Assembly (NCBI GenBank): GCA_025617745.1 | Contig: CM046870.1 | Coordinates: 4,965,285 to 5,029,284, forward strand | Origin: Heliocidaris erythrogramma | Taxonomy: Eukaryota > Echinodermata > Echinoidea > Camarodonta > Echinometridae | DNA length: 64,000 nt | Direction of reading: 5' to 3' | Part shown: piece after piece, positions 21,031 through 31,189 of the stretch | Layout: each line of letters opens with the position of its first letter | How positions within the stretch are numbered: position 1 is the first letter of the stretch | Notes under the pieces: generated by a model | What the model was told of the DNA's origin: nothing | The model's database searches: none | Seen by the model: only the letters and a program-made list of their open reading frames with translations | Position numbers and translations under genes: made by a program

Positions 21031-23894
21031 TCACAGTGTAGTCCCATCAGTCACTACTATAGAAGAAAGTGTCGCCGCGCTCTTGGCGCCAGTATCACCT
21101 TCGGCTTGGTCAAATAGAGGAAGCTGCTGAATTACTTTCCTCCTAAACATGTCCTTGACAGCCTTCCGGAACTGAGGATATCTGTTAAATTGAAGAAAAA
21201 TATTCTTAGTTTTCCGTGTTTTATGAAATAACATTATACATGTAACATGTTATTTTTTTGTCACACATGTTGTTATATTTTTTTATACCCCATGTTTGAA
21301 ATTACACCCAATCCTAAATGTCTTTTCGTTCGCTGTATTATTTGCAAACCTTTATTCCAGCCATTGATCATGTTGATTGCACAATGGATAAGTTTTAGCT
21401 TTATAAAACGGTCCTCGAAATACGTAAAATTGGTTTCTTCACACAGCTTAGGCCTATTCAATGTTTCAAGTAATATAAAGTTTAACGTAATACAGACTGT
21501 GTATCAAACGCCAATACAACCGATATCACACTGAAATCTCTATATGACAGAATCTGTTTTTCAAATGAAAAAGCAAATTGACAATATGGAAAAAACGAAA
21601 TGTCCAGGTAATAGGTTTTTGCTGGGTATTTATGCATGTAACAAACTAAGTGTTTCGTAGGAAATATATTCAAGAGAAAAAATATACAAGAGACCAACAA
21701 AACACTTTCCTCATTTATCAGTAACTCGCATGTTAGGGACAATTAAAGAGAGCCAAATAAAAATGATCTTTACTGTATCAGTAACCAGGCCAAAGGAATG
21801 ATTGTCGGGTCCCTGTGCACAATTTTTTCCTCAACCTTTGCAGTTTTCGGTTTTTGTACCCAACGTCAGCAAGCATGGCAAAGGGAGGGGGGGGGGGGGG
21901 GTCATTAAACTGGTATCGCACCTTTATTGTCTTATATCTTTTTTGATTCCTTTAAAGAAATTTAGGGGATTTTTTTTTTCATTCAAATTGACAAAAAGAG
22001 GAATTTATTTGGAACTAAATCAAAATGTTTCATGATTATCAAAGAATACATGATTATTCCAGAAAAAACCTGTGGCAGTATGTACATTTTTGTTACCCTC
22101 TGTGAATTGTAATTTTGACATTATGATTTCAACTTTTGTTATCCTTTTTAAAGGCCAAGTCCACCCTAATATCAAGTTGATTTAAATAAATAGAGTAAAA
22201 TTAACAAGCGTAACAGTGAAAATTTCAATAAAATCGGATGTAAAATAAGAAAGTTATGGCATTTTGAAGTTTTGCATTATTTCATGAAACAGTGATATGC
22301 ATAGCATGGGCGGTATGCAAATGAGTGAACCGATAATGTCACACACTCACTTTTCCTTATGTATTTTATTATATGAAATTTCAAATATTTCAATTTTTAA
22401 ATATGTGATAATAAAGAATCCCTTCCTTGTATGAAAATAAGTTACAATAATGATGATTTTACATGTTCCATATGGAGTCAAACCATGTTTTACATTATTG
22501 AAGCAAAAAAATGAAATATATGATATTTCATATAATAAAATACATAAGGAAAAGTGAGTGCATGACATCATCGGTTCACTCATTGCATACCGCCCATGTT
22601 ATGCATATCACTGTTTCATGAAATAATGCAAAACTTAAAAATGCCGTAACTTTCTTATTTTACATCCTATTTCAGTGAAATTTTCACTATTACGCTTGAT
22701 TAATTTTACTCTATTTATTCAAATATTAGGGTGGACTTGGGTTTTAAACTGAAAGTTGAAAATGATCCTTCATGTTTGGAATTTAATCAATTCACTTTGA
22801 ATTTGAATTTGATTATCAGATATTAATTATGAGATGTAATACCTGGTAGTGTAGATGATCGGGTTGGCACACGAGTTGACATACGCAACAACCACGAAAC
22901 TCCAGTAGATATGCTGATCAAGAAGTTGGTTTCCTCTCACCGTGATGATCTGGGTAATTAGCAATCCAAGTTGAGCAGGTGTCCAGCTGAGGAGGAACGT
23001 GATGATAACTATCAGAACCAGATTGATGACCCGGTTACGAGCAACTCGGAGGCGAAAAGCTGGGTTGCTCTCATCGGATCTGCTGCTCTCCTTCTTGAAG
23101 TTCTCCGCTTCTCCGTGCAGTCGACGGACCACAGCAATCTGGGTCACAATCATGATCACGACGGGAGCAACGAACGACGCGAAAAGGTAGGCCACTGCAC
23201 TTGGGATCTGGACCCCTGGAGGCAGCGCCTTGTAGGTACAGAGATACAGAACGGGATCCACGTAAGCATAGAACGTCAGATAGGTTGTGATGGCTGCCGA
23301 TAGGACCCACAGAGCAATGACGTACAGCACCGTGCGGGACTTGCTGAATGCGAAGCGGTAACGTATCGGGTGCATGACCGCGGTGTACCTCTGCACAGAT
23401 AACGCGGTCAGCGTAAACACCGATGCGGTAATACAGGTTCGAAGGAGCGCGTCAGTACCGAACAAGTAGCAGTAGAATTTCGTAACCGAAAGATAGGGTG
23501 TAGTTAGGAGATAAGGACGCGGTAAGATGATGATAGACGTCAAAAGATCGGCTGCGGCCAATGCTGCGATGAGGGTATCTGTAGAGCTTTCGGCCTTGCG
23601 TCTACCGTATAGCACGATAATTACCAGGAGATTACCGCTAAAACCAACGACTCCAAAGAGTAATTGACAGTAACGATACCAGTCACGAAATTTAAACTCA
23701 TGCCATATCCAGACAGGCACATGAGCTCTTCCCATCATAGTCGTATCTTCGGTGACGTTTAAAGTGTCGGTGTACACTTCTTTTTCCAGTAGAAACGTGG
23801 TAGGTATCTCTGGCGGCGGACTTTCATCATTGTCCAAAGCATTGCAGCAATGGCAAAAGGTAAGGATACTGATCAAGAAAACAAATCGTGGCAT
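21031..23894 (-). CDS. Rhodopsin-class GPCR (orphan), paralogue, two exons
   Basis: Exon 1 is 23894-22843 and exon 2 is 21181-21031. Donor CAG|GTATTA and acceptor TTTAACAG|ATATCC join NPIIYTTR to YPQFRKAVKDMF, giving 400 aa. The intron is at the same codon and phase as in the 14.7-16.8 kb gene, and both last exons are 151 nt. The N-terminus (1-19) looks like a signal peptide, and NVT at 46-48 is a glycosylation site. It keeps GN (TM1), AADLL (TM2), QRY (168-170), SWTP and NPIIY, so the unusual QRY and SWTP are shared by both paralogues. A splice acceptor (TTTGATTACAG) ends at 23910, 15 bases before the ATG, implying an upstream non-coding exon. The 1.66-kb intron holds TTAA element copy B. 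Ligand unknown. Confidence 0.88.
22152..22743. mobile_element. TTAA-flanked long inverted-repeat element, copy B
   Basis: Same family as copy A at 20036-20633 but with the core inverted relative to it. TTAA lies at 22148-22151 and 22744-22747. It sits inside the intron of the second GPCR gene. The right terminus has drifted (GGACTTGGGTT instead of GGACTTGGCCT). Confidence 0.85.
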
Positions 23895-23924
23895 CTTCGT
23901 GCCTCTACCCTGTAATCAAACAAA

Positions 23925-25310
23925 AGTAATAAATAAGTGTATTTCTTACAAGAAAAATGGAACCAAACTTTCCCCAGCAATAAAATCTCTTCAAATTTGC
24001 TTCCAATGTTGGTTCTTCACATAATTAAATTAAAGGTGATCAGTAAGTTAGATCACTAATCGTAATCTAATTAATTTGTTTTTCGTACTGTCCACCTAGT
24101 ACCTAGGGAAAACTACAGTTCATGTAATTTTTTTTTCAGAAAAACTATAAGACAAATGTATAGGCCTATCAAACACCGTAGCCCCATACAAAGTTTACAT
24201 GCGCAAAACAGCCATAAAGAAATAATGTAGATAATGAAAAGGCGTTACTATTTTTTTTTTAATATATGTCTTCCAATCTCAAGTGAAAATTATATCATTT
24301 TTTTATCACAAAGTGTTCCATATCTGTACAAATTGGCATTTTGTACGGCATATTGTAAATGTTGTTCAAGTTTAAATACATGTATATCTGGAGGAAAATC
24401 ATTTAGTAGCTTTATTATGCTAATGGTTTTGCAAAAGAAAATTAGATGAATTCAGAAAGGATTTTTTAACTTGATATTCAGCACAGGGAGGCATATTCAA
24501 CCAAGCAAAATTTTGTAAAGTCTATTTTTGCTATGTGAAAAATGAAATTACCGTTTAAATGACAAGGTTTAAGTAGAAAAAAATTAACAGGTAATTGCAA
24601 AAATGAATTATTTGTCTTCACTTACACTTTCGCTCGTCCTCAAATTGTTCGAACAGGGATTTTCGTAAAATAATGTAAGATTGGAGAGCAGATATATATC
24701 TTCTTATTCCTGGTAAATAAAAATCAATAAGTGATCTTGTGAAATTCTTCGCATTCATATTTAACTGATTAGCTCTTGAAATTTGATTTGATTTGACTAC
24801 GCAAGAGTATCATTATTGTTTGGTAATTTCGCATTATTCGCTTTATTCATTAATTTCATTTCAATATTTAATAGAAAGTTAATTTCTATAGGACTAGTGT
24901 TTCTGCGTCGACCCCACACTCGTCAGTATCATAGATGCAGTGTCCTAGAGGTATTTCCTTCCCGAACTTATCATCCCATCAGATAAAACAGAATAATTCC
25001 ACTAGTCAATAGAGTTATTGGAGCTCAAAGCACTTTTTTTCCTATAGAATCATTAGTCATATTCGCATACACTTCACCTTGAACTATATACTTGTATACA
25101 ACGGAAATTCATAAGGTTTCGCTGACGCCTCAATCCAAAGACGCCTCGAAAAGAATCGAATTATAATAGATGATTTTCTTTACAAAATCGAGTATAATTA
25201 TCTTGCTGGAAAAGTCATCACGGCCTTGCTATTCATGAGAGAAGATTGTGCCTATATCTATATCTGACTCTGAAATTTAAAGCTGAAAATTGAACTAGCG
25301 ATATTTATTT
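23925..25310. other. Region upstream of second GPCR gene
   Basis: AT-rich sequence. A leader exon of the GPCR is expected here from the acceptor at 23910, but I cannot place it. No coding exon seen. Confidence 0.4.
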
Positions 25311-25316
25311 TCTTTG

Positions 25317-25347
25317 AGGGGAGGCACACCCGGCTCGTGCCTCCCCT
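25317..25347. repeat. 11-bp perfect GC-rich hairpin
   Basis: AGGGGAGGCAC and GTGCCTCCCCT pair perfectly around a 9-base loop, followed by TTTT. In a eukaryotic context it is not a known terminator; it may be the end of a small mobile element. Confidence 0.5.
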
Positions 25348-25487
25348 TTTGAATGTGAAGTAACATACCTTCATTATATAACCCCAAAATAAACTGCCAC
25401 TCTTTCAAATTTTCTACTCCAATAGGCATATGACAAATGTAAATATTTTTTTGGTGTTGTTGTTGCATGCTGTTATAGAGCAAAAGA

Positions 25488-25511
25488 GCACCCCGAAGTC
25501 AGGGTGCCTTT
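25488..25511. repeat. Small GCACCC hairpin with T-run
   Basis: GCACCC and GGGTGC pair around an 8-base loop (cgaagtca), followed by CTTTTT. It resembles a polymerase III stop or a bacterial-style terminator, but no promoter or RNA gene is visible next to it. Confidence 0.35.
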
Positions 25512-25975
25512 TTACTCTTTTATTCTTCAGTTTAGTCATTCGGTTTTTTTTTCGTTTTGTTCTTTATTACTACCTGTATTTCCAATAATATCAAATGTGA
25601 TCACACATACCTGGATAGAATTGGGTTTTGTTGCAAAACAATTGCAAACAATCTGATATTCAAATAATCATAAAGCATGTAGGCCTTTACTGCATTTTGG
25701 TATTTTAATGTTTCATGTTTCCCGTCGACATGCAGCCTCGTTGGTTTCCGGCTTTGAATTCAATATAGTACATATCACTATCCTTCACTAGGTATAATTC
25801 ATTTCCGATATGGTAACAGCCCGCGTATGAATCATTTCAGGGTTTTCAGGTGTTTTCATCCAGTTTCACTTGAATATAACGGGAATGATATTTGGATATA
25901 AAGGTGTTGCTACGACATTTGCTCCGACGACAATTGCTCCTGGCTTCATTTCGTCAAAGATCTAAGTTTAGGGTT

Positions 25976-27136
25976 GTAATAGATAGTATTTTTTGGTCAG
26001 ATATATTAAAGGCATGGTCAGGTTATAGGTATTTTAATCCACTTAAATTTAAAGATGTTTTTAATGAACCCTTATGGCTTAACTCCCATATACGAAAAAA
26101 GATGGAAAACTAGTTTTCTACAAGAAATGGCTCAAAGCTGGAATTATATATGTGAAAGATATTTTAAAACCCAACTATACCTTTAAATCCTTTGATGAAA
26201 TAACCATTCAATATGGGCAGCTAAGCTTTATAGAATATCTGTCATTGCTAACTGCTTTTCCTAAAGAATGGAACAATATTTTGAGAGGTGAAATGGCTGA
26301 AGAAAGTGATAATAATCCGCTACAGTATCTCAATGTGTTGCTAGCAAAAAAGAAAGTATCTAAATTTAGTTACAACAATTTATTACTGAGGCATCTAACT
26401 AAAGTGGAAGATACAAATCAGCAAGAAAAATGGGAAATTGAGATTGGATGTAATTTGGGCAATAGTAATGATACATGGAGTACTAGGTTTGAATCACTGT
26501 ATAAATGCACAGTTGACAACAAAATAAGGGTTTTCCAATTTAAATTTATTCATAGGAGAGTGGCAACAGAAAAATACCTGTTTGATATTAAACAAAGAGA
26601 TAGCCCTCTATGTAATATTTGTAAAGAATCAAATCAAACTATTTTACATCTATTTGTATTTTGTAAATATTCAAAAATACGGTGGAAGGCAATCTCACAG
26701 TGGCTTATGAGCAGAGGTTTGCTCGCACATCCTCTGTCTACAGAGGAAATATGCTTTGGTTATCCAAAAAAGAACAATTTTCACTTTATAAATACAATAG
26801 TACTGACAGCTAAATATTTTATCTATACAAAAAAATATAACAATAGCAAACCAACATTTGTTGTTTTTCTTAATTATATTCGGCACCAAGAGGAGTTAGA
26901 AAAACAAATTGCTTTTAGTAAAGGAACATTATCCTTTCATAAAAAGAAATGGAAACCGTTTTTTTGATGCCAGAAAAGGTTAAATACCTTTTCACATCTA
27001 CATGTATGTTTTCTTTTTATGAGATATATAAATTGCCTTGTTTCTCTATGTTTGCCTCTTATGTGATTACCAAAAGATGGAATATGTGATAATGTCATGT
27101 TATATGGAGAAATAAATGCTTAATTATATAAAAAAA
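25976..27136 (+). mobile_element. 5'-truncated L1/Tx1-like LINE (ORF2 C-terminus)
   Basis: The ORF2 C-terminal domain reads from about 25977 (VVIDSIFWSDILKAW) to the stop at 26965-26967, with one single-base frame change inside an A-run near 26095-26100. The frame before it ends at 26113, and the other resumes through KLVFYKKWLKAG. Hallmarks are FQFKFIHRRVATEKYLF and the L1-type zinc knuckle Cys-Asn-Ile-Cys...His...Cys (CX2CX8HX4C). A 3' UTR and an A8 tail follow. A 12-bp target duplication AAGTTTAGGGTT flanks it (25964-25975 and 27137-27148). Few mutations indicate a fairly recent insertion. Confidence 0.85.
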
Positions 27137-27201
27137 AAGTTTAGGGTTAGGGTTGCAATTGGGGTTTAGGTTAGGCTGAGGGCTAGGGGTAAGGGTTAAG
27201 G
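27137..27201 (+). repeat. Degenerate telomere-like TTAGGG repeats
   Basis: Copies of TTAGGG and near variants (GGGTTTAGG, TTAGGCTGAGGG, GGGGTAAGGG). The LINE at 25976-27136 inserted into it, since the left duplication copy also contains TTTAGGGTT. Interstitial telomeric sequence, not a chromosome end. Confidence 0.65.
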
Positions 27202-27317
27202 TTTTTATCCATCCTGCAGTAGCATTCCACTCACTCCAATACTCTATTCATTCAGTTCAATAGTTCAATGCAATTTATTTATATCACTAGCTGTCTCTCA
27301 GCTGGAGTTCCTTTTAA

Positions 27318-28253
27318 AGTAGCTATCCAAAGAAAATCACAAATATGGCAATTAATGTATCACTAGAAACTGGGAAGCTTACAGATGGCAATCGTATAAG
27401 TTTTATGTCAACTGCGTATCTGATGATTATAAAAACAACATAAATAAAAGCTCTTTTCAGCATCAGGAATATCCGAGGATTCGCCAGAAATATAGCGATG
27501 TAGCGACACTAGGGACCAATCCTGCTTAAGCAGACGACGTCCTATAATGAATGAACGTAATTGCAATGCAATTATTTATCAAATTATAAAGAGTTTGGTA
27601 TATTTAAACATGACCTTATTTCACACCATTCTAAAAGGGAAAGTGAAACTGATTCTGATAACTAAAACCGTTTGATTGTAAATACACAGGAGAAGGGTCA
27701 ATGATCAATGAAATAAACCCCACTTTCAAATTGAAAAGCCCTCCGAATAATAGCACGGATGGTATTCGTTCCCTCTTGAAACGCCGAACATGCCCGGGGC
27801 AAGCAGCTGAAAATACAATGGCGTCTTATTTTGTTTACAAGTGACTGATTCCTTTATTTTTTTAACGCTGCATTTTTCATCAAAATAATACCATACACGA
27901 AGTTAAGAGTGAGGCAACAGACTAACATTAAGACTGACGCTAGTCAAGTAAGAGAAATAAGTGAAGAGGAGATGACAAAACAGGCACTGAAAAATGTGTA
28001 AGATGTTATGGGACATCGTCTGCTTAGACAGGACTGGTCCCTGGTGTGTCGTCACACATCTCAGCAGCGTTCGAGGAGCTCTTCAGCTGCTATATCGGGG
28101 GCTGTATTTTACCGTTTTATAATTGATAATAATCATTACTTCAAATGTTTCCAAGCGTTGAATTTGGATAACCTTGTTTAATTTATGCCATCTATGCAAT
28201 AATAAGTATTAAGCCAATATTTATTTTGATGGAATTTTCTTGTAATGTGATCT
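27318..28253. mobile_element. TTAA-flanked 0.94-kb non-autonomous element, copy 1
   Basis: This is the reverse complement of 53746-54686 over essentially its full length. TTAA flanks both ends (27314-27317 and 28254-28257). The right terminus is the intact ATTTTCTTGTAATGTGATCT type; the left terminus has diverged. Inside are subterminal inverted repeats around the phrases cctgcttaagcagacgacgt and atcgtctgcttagacagg. No coding frame. The termini and TTAA suggest a piggyBac-like relative. Confidence 0.85.
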
Positions 28254-28257
28254 TTAA

Positions 28258-28640
28258 AGACTGAAGAAGTCCATCCTGATATCAAGTTGGTTTTAGACGA
28301 AGGAGAAAATTAAAGAAAGAGATCGATGAAAGTTTGAGAAGAATCTGCTAAAAATAAGACAGTTTTTTAATTTTTGAAGTTGTAATCAATCAAACACAAA
28401 TTGGCAACCTCGTGATATATTTTGTGCTTGGTCCATGGTTATAATGGAACTTGGTTAGTGCAGTAAATGAAAGCTGAAAAATTGTCGCCGGAGCATGTGT
28501 CGTACACCCTTTCAGAGAGCAGTGCAAGATATACGAAAGATTTAATGATAAACAGAAGACGGGGGATTCCCTCGGACGGGGAAAAGGGAGATGTATAGAT
28601 ATATCGTTATCTTTTGTTCACGGCCTTGCTGAAAAGCAGC
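28258..28640. mobile_element. Truncated AAGTCCA-type TTAA element
   Basis: It starts directly at the same TTAA that ends the 27318-28253 element: AGACTGAAGAAGTCCATCCT followed by GATATCAAGTTGG, a diverged end of the family at 20036 and 3680. It shares a caatcaaacacaaattggcaa block with 3820-3845. No right terminus was found; the 3' limit is approximate. Confidence 0.55.
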
Positions 28641-29185
28641 TTCTAACTGAAAGTAGGTTGGGTTTCTTCTTTTTTTTTACTGTGATTAAATAAATTCAAT
28701 AGAAATATGATATAATGTACATTTCCAGATAACTGTTGATGTAAATATAAAGATATAAGATCGTTGTCATTTTCTGATATAAATGAAAAATAACAGACAT
28801 TATATCTATGCATATGTATAGTGCCATAAACCAATTTAACATTGTAAAAAACCTTTAATATCACACGCGGGATGTCGGCCCCGCGTGCCTTACAGACCCA
28901 CTGCAAGTTGTATTGACTAAATAAACTGAACATTCAAATTGAGGACAGGGGCTCACGCTGAGTTTATGTACAACTTTTGATATCATAGGAAAGTTCTTGC
29001 AAATAACGATAGAATAAAACATTAAAGCGAATCGAATTAGTAATTTTGAATGTGGATGATGGTGGCTCGGAAAACAAGAGGGAAAACATGATACAAAAAT
29101 AGGGGGAAATACAGAGAAAAAGGCTAAAACGATGAAAGCTGTTGATATAGTTTCTCGTCAAGGAAAAAGAAGTGTTTGCATCTTG
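28641..29185. other. No gene seen; small GC-rich palindrome at 28864
   Basis: AT-rich sequence with CACGCGGG and CCCGCGTG paired around an 8-base loop at about 28864-28887. Short frames on the minus strand have no recognisable content. Confidence 0.4.
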
Positions 29186-29189
29186 GTTT

Positions 29190-29388
29190 GATGTTTTGTT
29201 TTACCCGTCTGCTTAGAAAACACGTGTATGCTCGTAAGTAAACAACCAGGGGACCTACGACTTTAAGTCCTATCCGAGAGCCGGACCTGTTAATTAGGAT
29301 TAGTGCTTTAACCAAAGGGCACTAGCGCATCGATTTGGTTTCGAATGCCGAATGTTCAGGTTACGAGACCACTGAGCCATCGTGCCAT
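29190..29388 (-). mobile_element. tRNA-derived SINE (minus strand), degraded head
   Basis: Read on the minus strand from 29388 it has GATGGCTCAGTGGTCTCG (A-box region) and CATTCGAAACC (B-box). Then comes a body aagtcgtaggtcccctgg and gttgtttacttacgagcatac that matches the SINE at 32630-32854. It contains an internal tgccctttggttaaagc phrase shared with that copy. Confidence 0.7.
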
Positions 29389-29399
29389 CTTTTTATAGT

Positions 29400-30130
29400 G
29401 TTGTGGGAAATCAGAAAAAAACAAACATTAAAACGCTTAAGAGAGAGAGAGAAGGAATTCTATATGTTTACATCTTAGTTTATAGCATTGTGGAAAATCA
29501 ACAAAAAATTTTTTTAAACTTAAAGAGAGAAAGAGGGAATTACAGAGAAGAAGATGACAGTTATGGACATTTATTGTTCTGGTCAAATGGTTTGTTAGAA
29601 AGAGCAGCTTATATCTTTGGAGACCATTTCCAGGGATTTAAATGACCTTAGCGGCTTAGCCACAAAGAGGATTTCTAAATAAAGAGAGAGCATTCGACAT
29701 GTTTAATATATAACTTGTTGAAAAGGAAATTGTAAGTCTTTCTAGCCATTTGATCTTTTGAGAGACGCCGAGATAATTGAGAATTAAAGGCATGTCAGAC
29801 ATATTTCTTTTTTTTTCTTTTTTCGTCGCTTTATTAGTCCTCTTTTTTTTTTTCTTCTTCTTTTCTGGGGGTATTTAAAAATCATTAAACACTTCTTACT
29901 GTAGTTCCTTTCATGCCGAGTGTTAATATGAGGTACTATAGCACGCCTATTGTTACTTTAAGACCAGTCCCAAACAGGGTTGGAAAAAAATTTTTTTCTT
30001 GTTTTAAATAAAAGAAAATTTATTTGATGTAAATCGATTTATATGATATTTAAAAGTTATTGCCCTAAATGTTGCTCCTATAGAAAAGACATTATTTGAA
30101 ATACAAAAACTCTTTTTTCCAAAAAGTAAT
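29400..30130. other. Simple-sequence-rich intergenic stretch
   Basis: Contains GA-rich runs near 29440 and 29525, T-rich runs near 29815-29860 and no supportable gene. Confidence 0.4.
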
Positions 30131-30139
30131 AAAAATCAT

Positions 30140-30715
30140 ACAATGATTTTTGAGTGATTTTTTGTCGCATAAAAAAATCAACAACAAAATTTCGTATGTA
30201 TTTCTTTGTTTTTTATCTAAATCGGTGATATTTTTTTTTAAATCAAGGCAATTTAAAATCGCCATTTAAAATGCGATTTATGTCAAGGTGATTTAAATCG
30301 TGCCAACATCAAATTATGATCAATTATCAAACAAAACACTTCTTTGAAAATAAACATTAAAAAGGATTAAGACGAAAGGCATTTCATATCAAAACGTAAC
30401 TTGAAATCATTAGACGGGTAGCGTACATGTACATTTACCTATTCATGCTAGAAGCACAACAAAATATGCGTACTTTTTGAGTGATTTTTTGTCGCATCAA
30501 AAAAATCAACAACAATATTTCTTTGTTTTTTATTTAATTCGGTGATTTTATTTTTTAATCACGGCGATTAAAATCGTGCCAACCATGGTCATAAACATTA
30601 CCTAGCATAATTATTTTATATCAAAACATGACTTGAAATAATTAGACGGGTAGCGTACATGTACATTTACCTATTCATGCTAGACTGCAAGAAGCACAAC
30701 ATAATATGCGTATAC
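30140..30715 (+). repeat. Imperfect tandem duplication
   Basis: The segment from gagtgattttttgtcgcat (30152) to tagacgggtagcgtacatg (30411) recurs from about 30479 to 30643, with about 95 bases missing in the second copy. Both copies end with the same phrase tacctattcatgctaga and agcacaaca. Confidence 0.75.
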
Positions 30716-30941
30716 TTCTTTATGACATAACTTTCAGCTTACTGCCAACTACCTATCATCTATATTTGTTTGCTTGTACACGACTGGATTTTCACGTGAC
30801 CCAAATCTTTAAAAATTGTATTGGCTGGCCACGTAAAGCACGTGACAAAGGGTTTCAGCCAATCACAGTTTGGGCCCGCCCAGAGCTGACTTTTCCATCA
30901 AATTGAGCCCAAAGCACGTTGGTTTTCCTGGGGGGCTGAAG

Positions 30942-31187
30942 ATGCCTAAAAGATGTCTAAAACAGTATTGCCACACCGATGACAATGAAACAAAATCACA
31001 TTTCAAGCTTCCCATTAAGCCTAAAGCTTTTGGTACAGCCTTTGGAGTGATATTTCAAAAAGAAATAAATAGATGGATAGTTCAAAAGAAAACATGTAGA
31101 CAAACTGCCTCGGAAAATGTTTTTGTTCGAATGCACTTGCGACCATGCACAAAGACAAAGACGTGGGTCAAGCGCTACATGTCCTAG
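30942..31187 (+). CDS. Candidate small exon/ORF, possibly THAP-like
   Basis: An 81-aa frame starting MPKRCLKQYC with a CX4C pair, HFKLPIKP, then a Trp and a C-terminal Cys/His (VRMHLRPC). The MPK-x-C start and the FxxP spacing recall THAP zinc-finger domains, but the usual CxxH and AVPTIF-type end are not seen, so the match is weak. Upstream sequence has promoter-like elements: CACGTG near 30838, a CCAAT motif (agccaatcac) near 30857 and a GC-rich gggcccgccca. A decayed or unrelated exon is equally possible. Confidence 0.25.
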   Translation: MPKRCLKQYCHTDDNETKSHFKLPIKPKAFGTAFGVIFQKEINRWIVQKKTCRQTASENVFVRMHLRPCTKTKTWVKRYMS

Positions 31188-31189
31188 GC

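Noticed and set aside
22971-23310. 110-aa plus-strand and 79-aa minus-strand frames
   Set aside because: Lie within the GPCR exon in wrong frames.
29124-29315. 63-aa frame as a gene
   Set aside because: Falls within SINE sequence.
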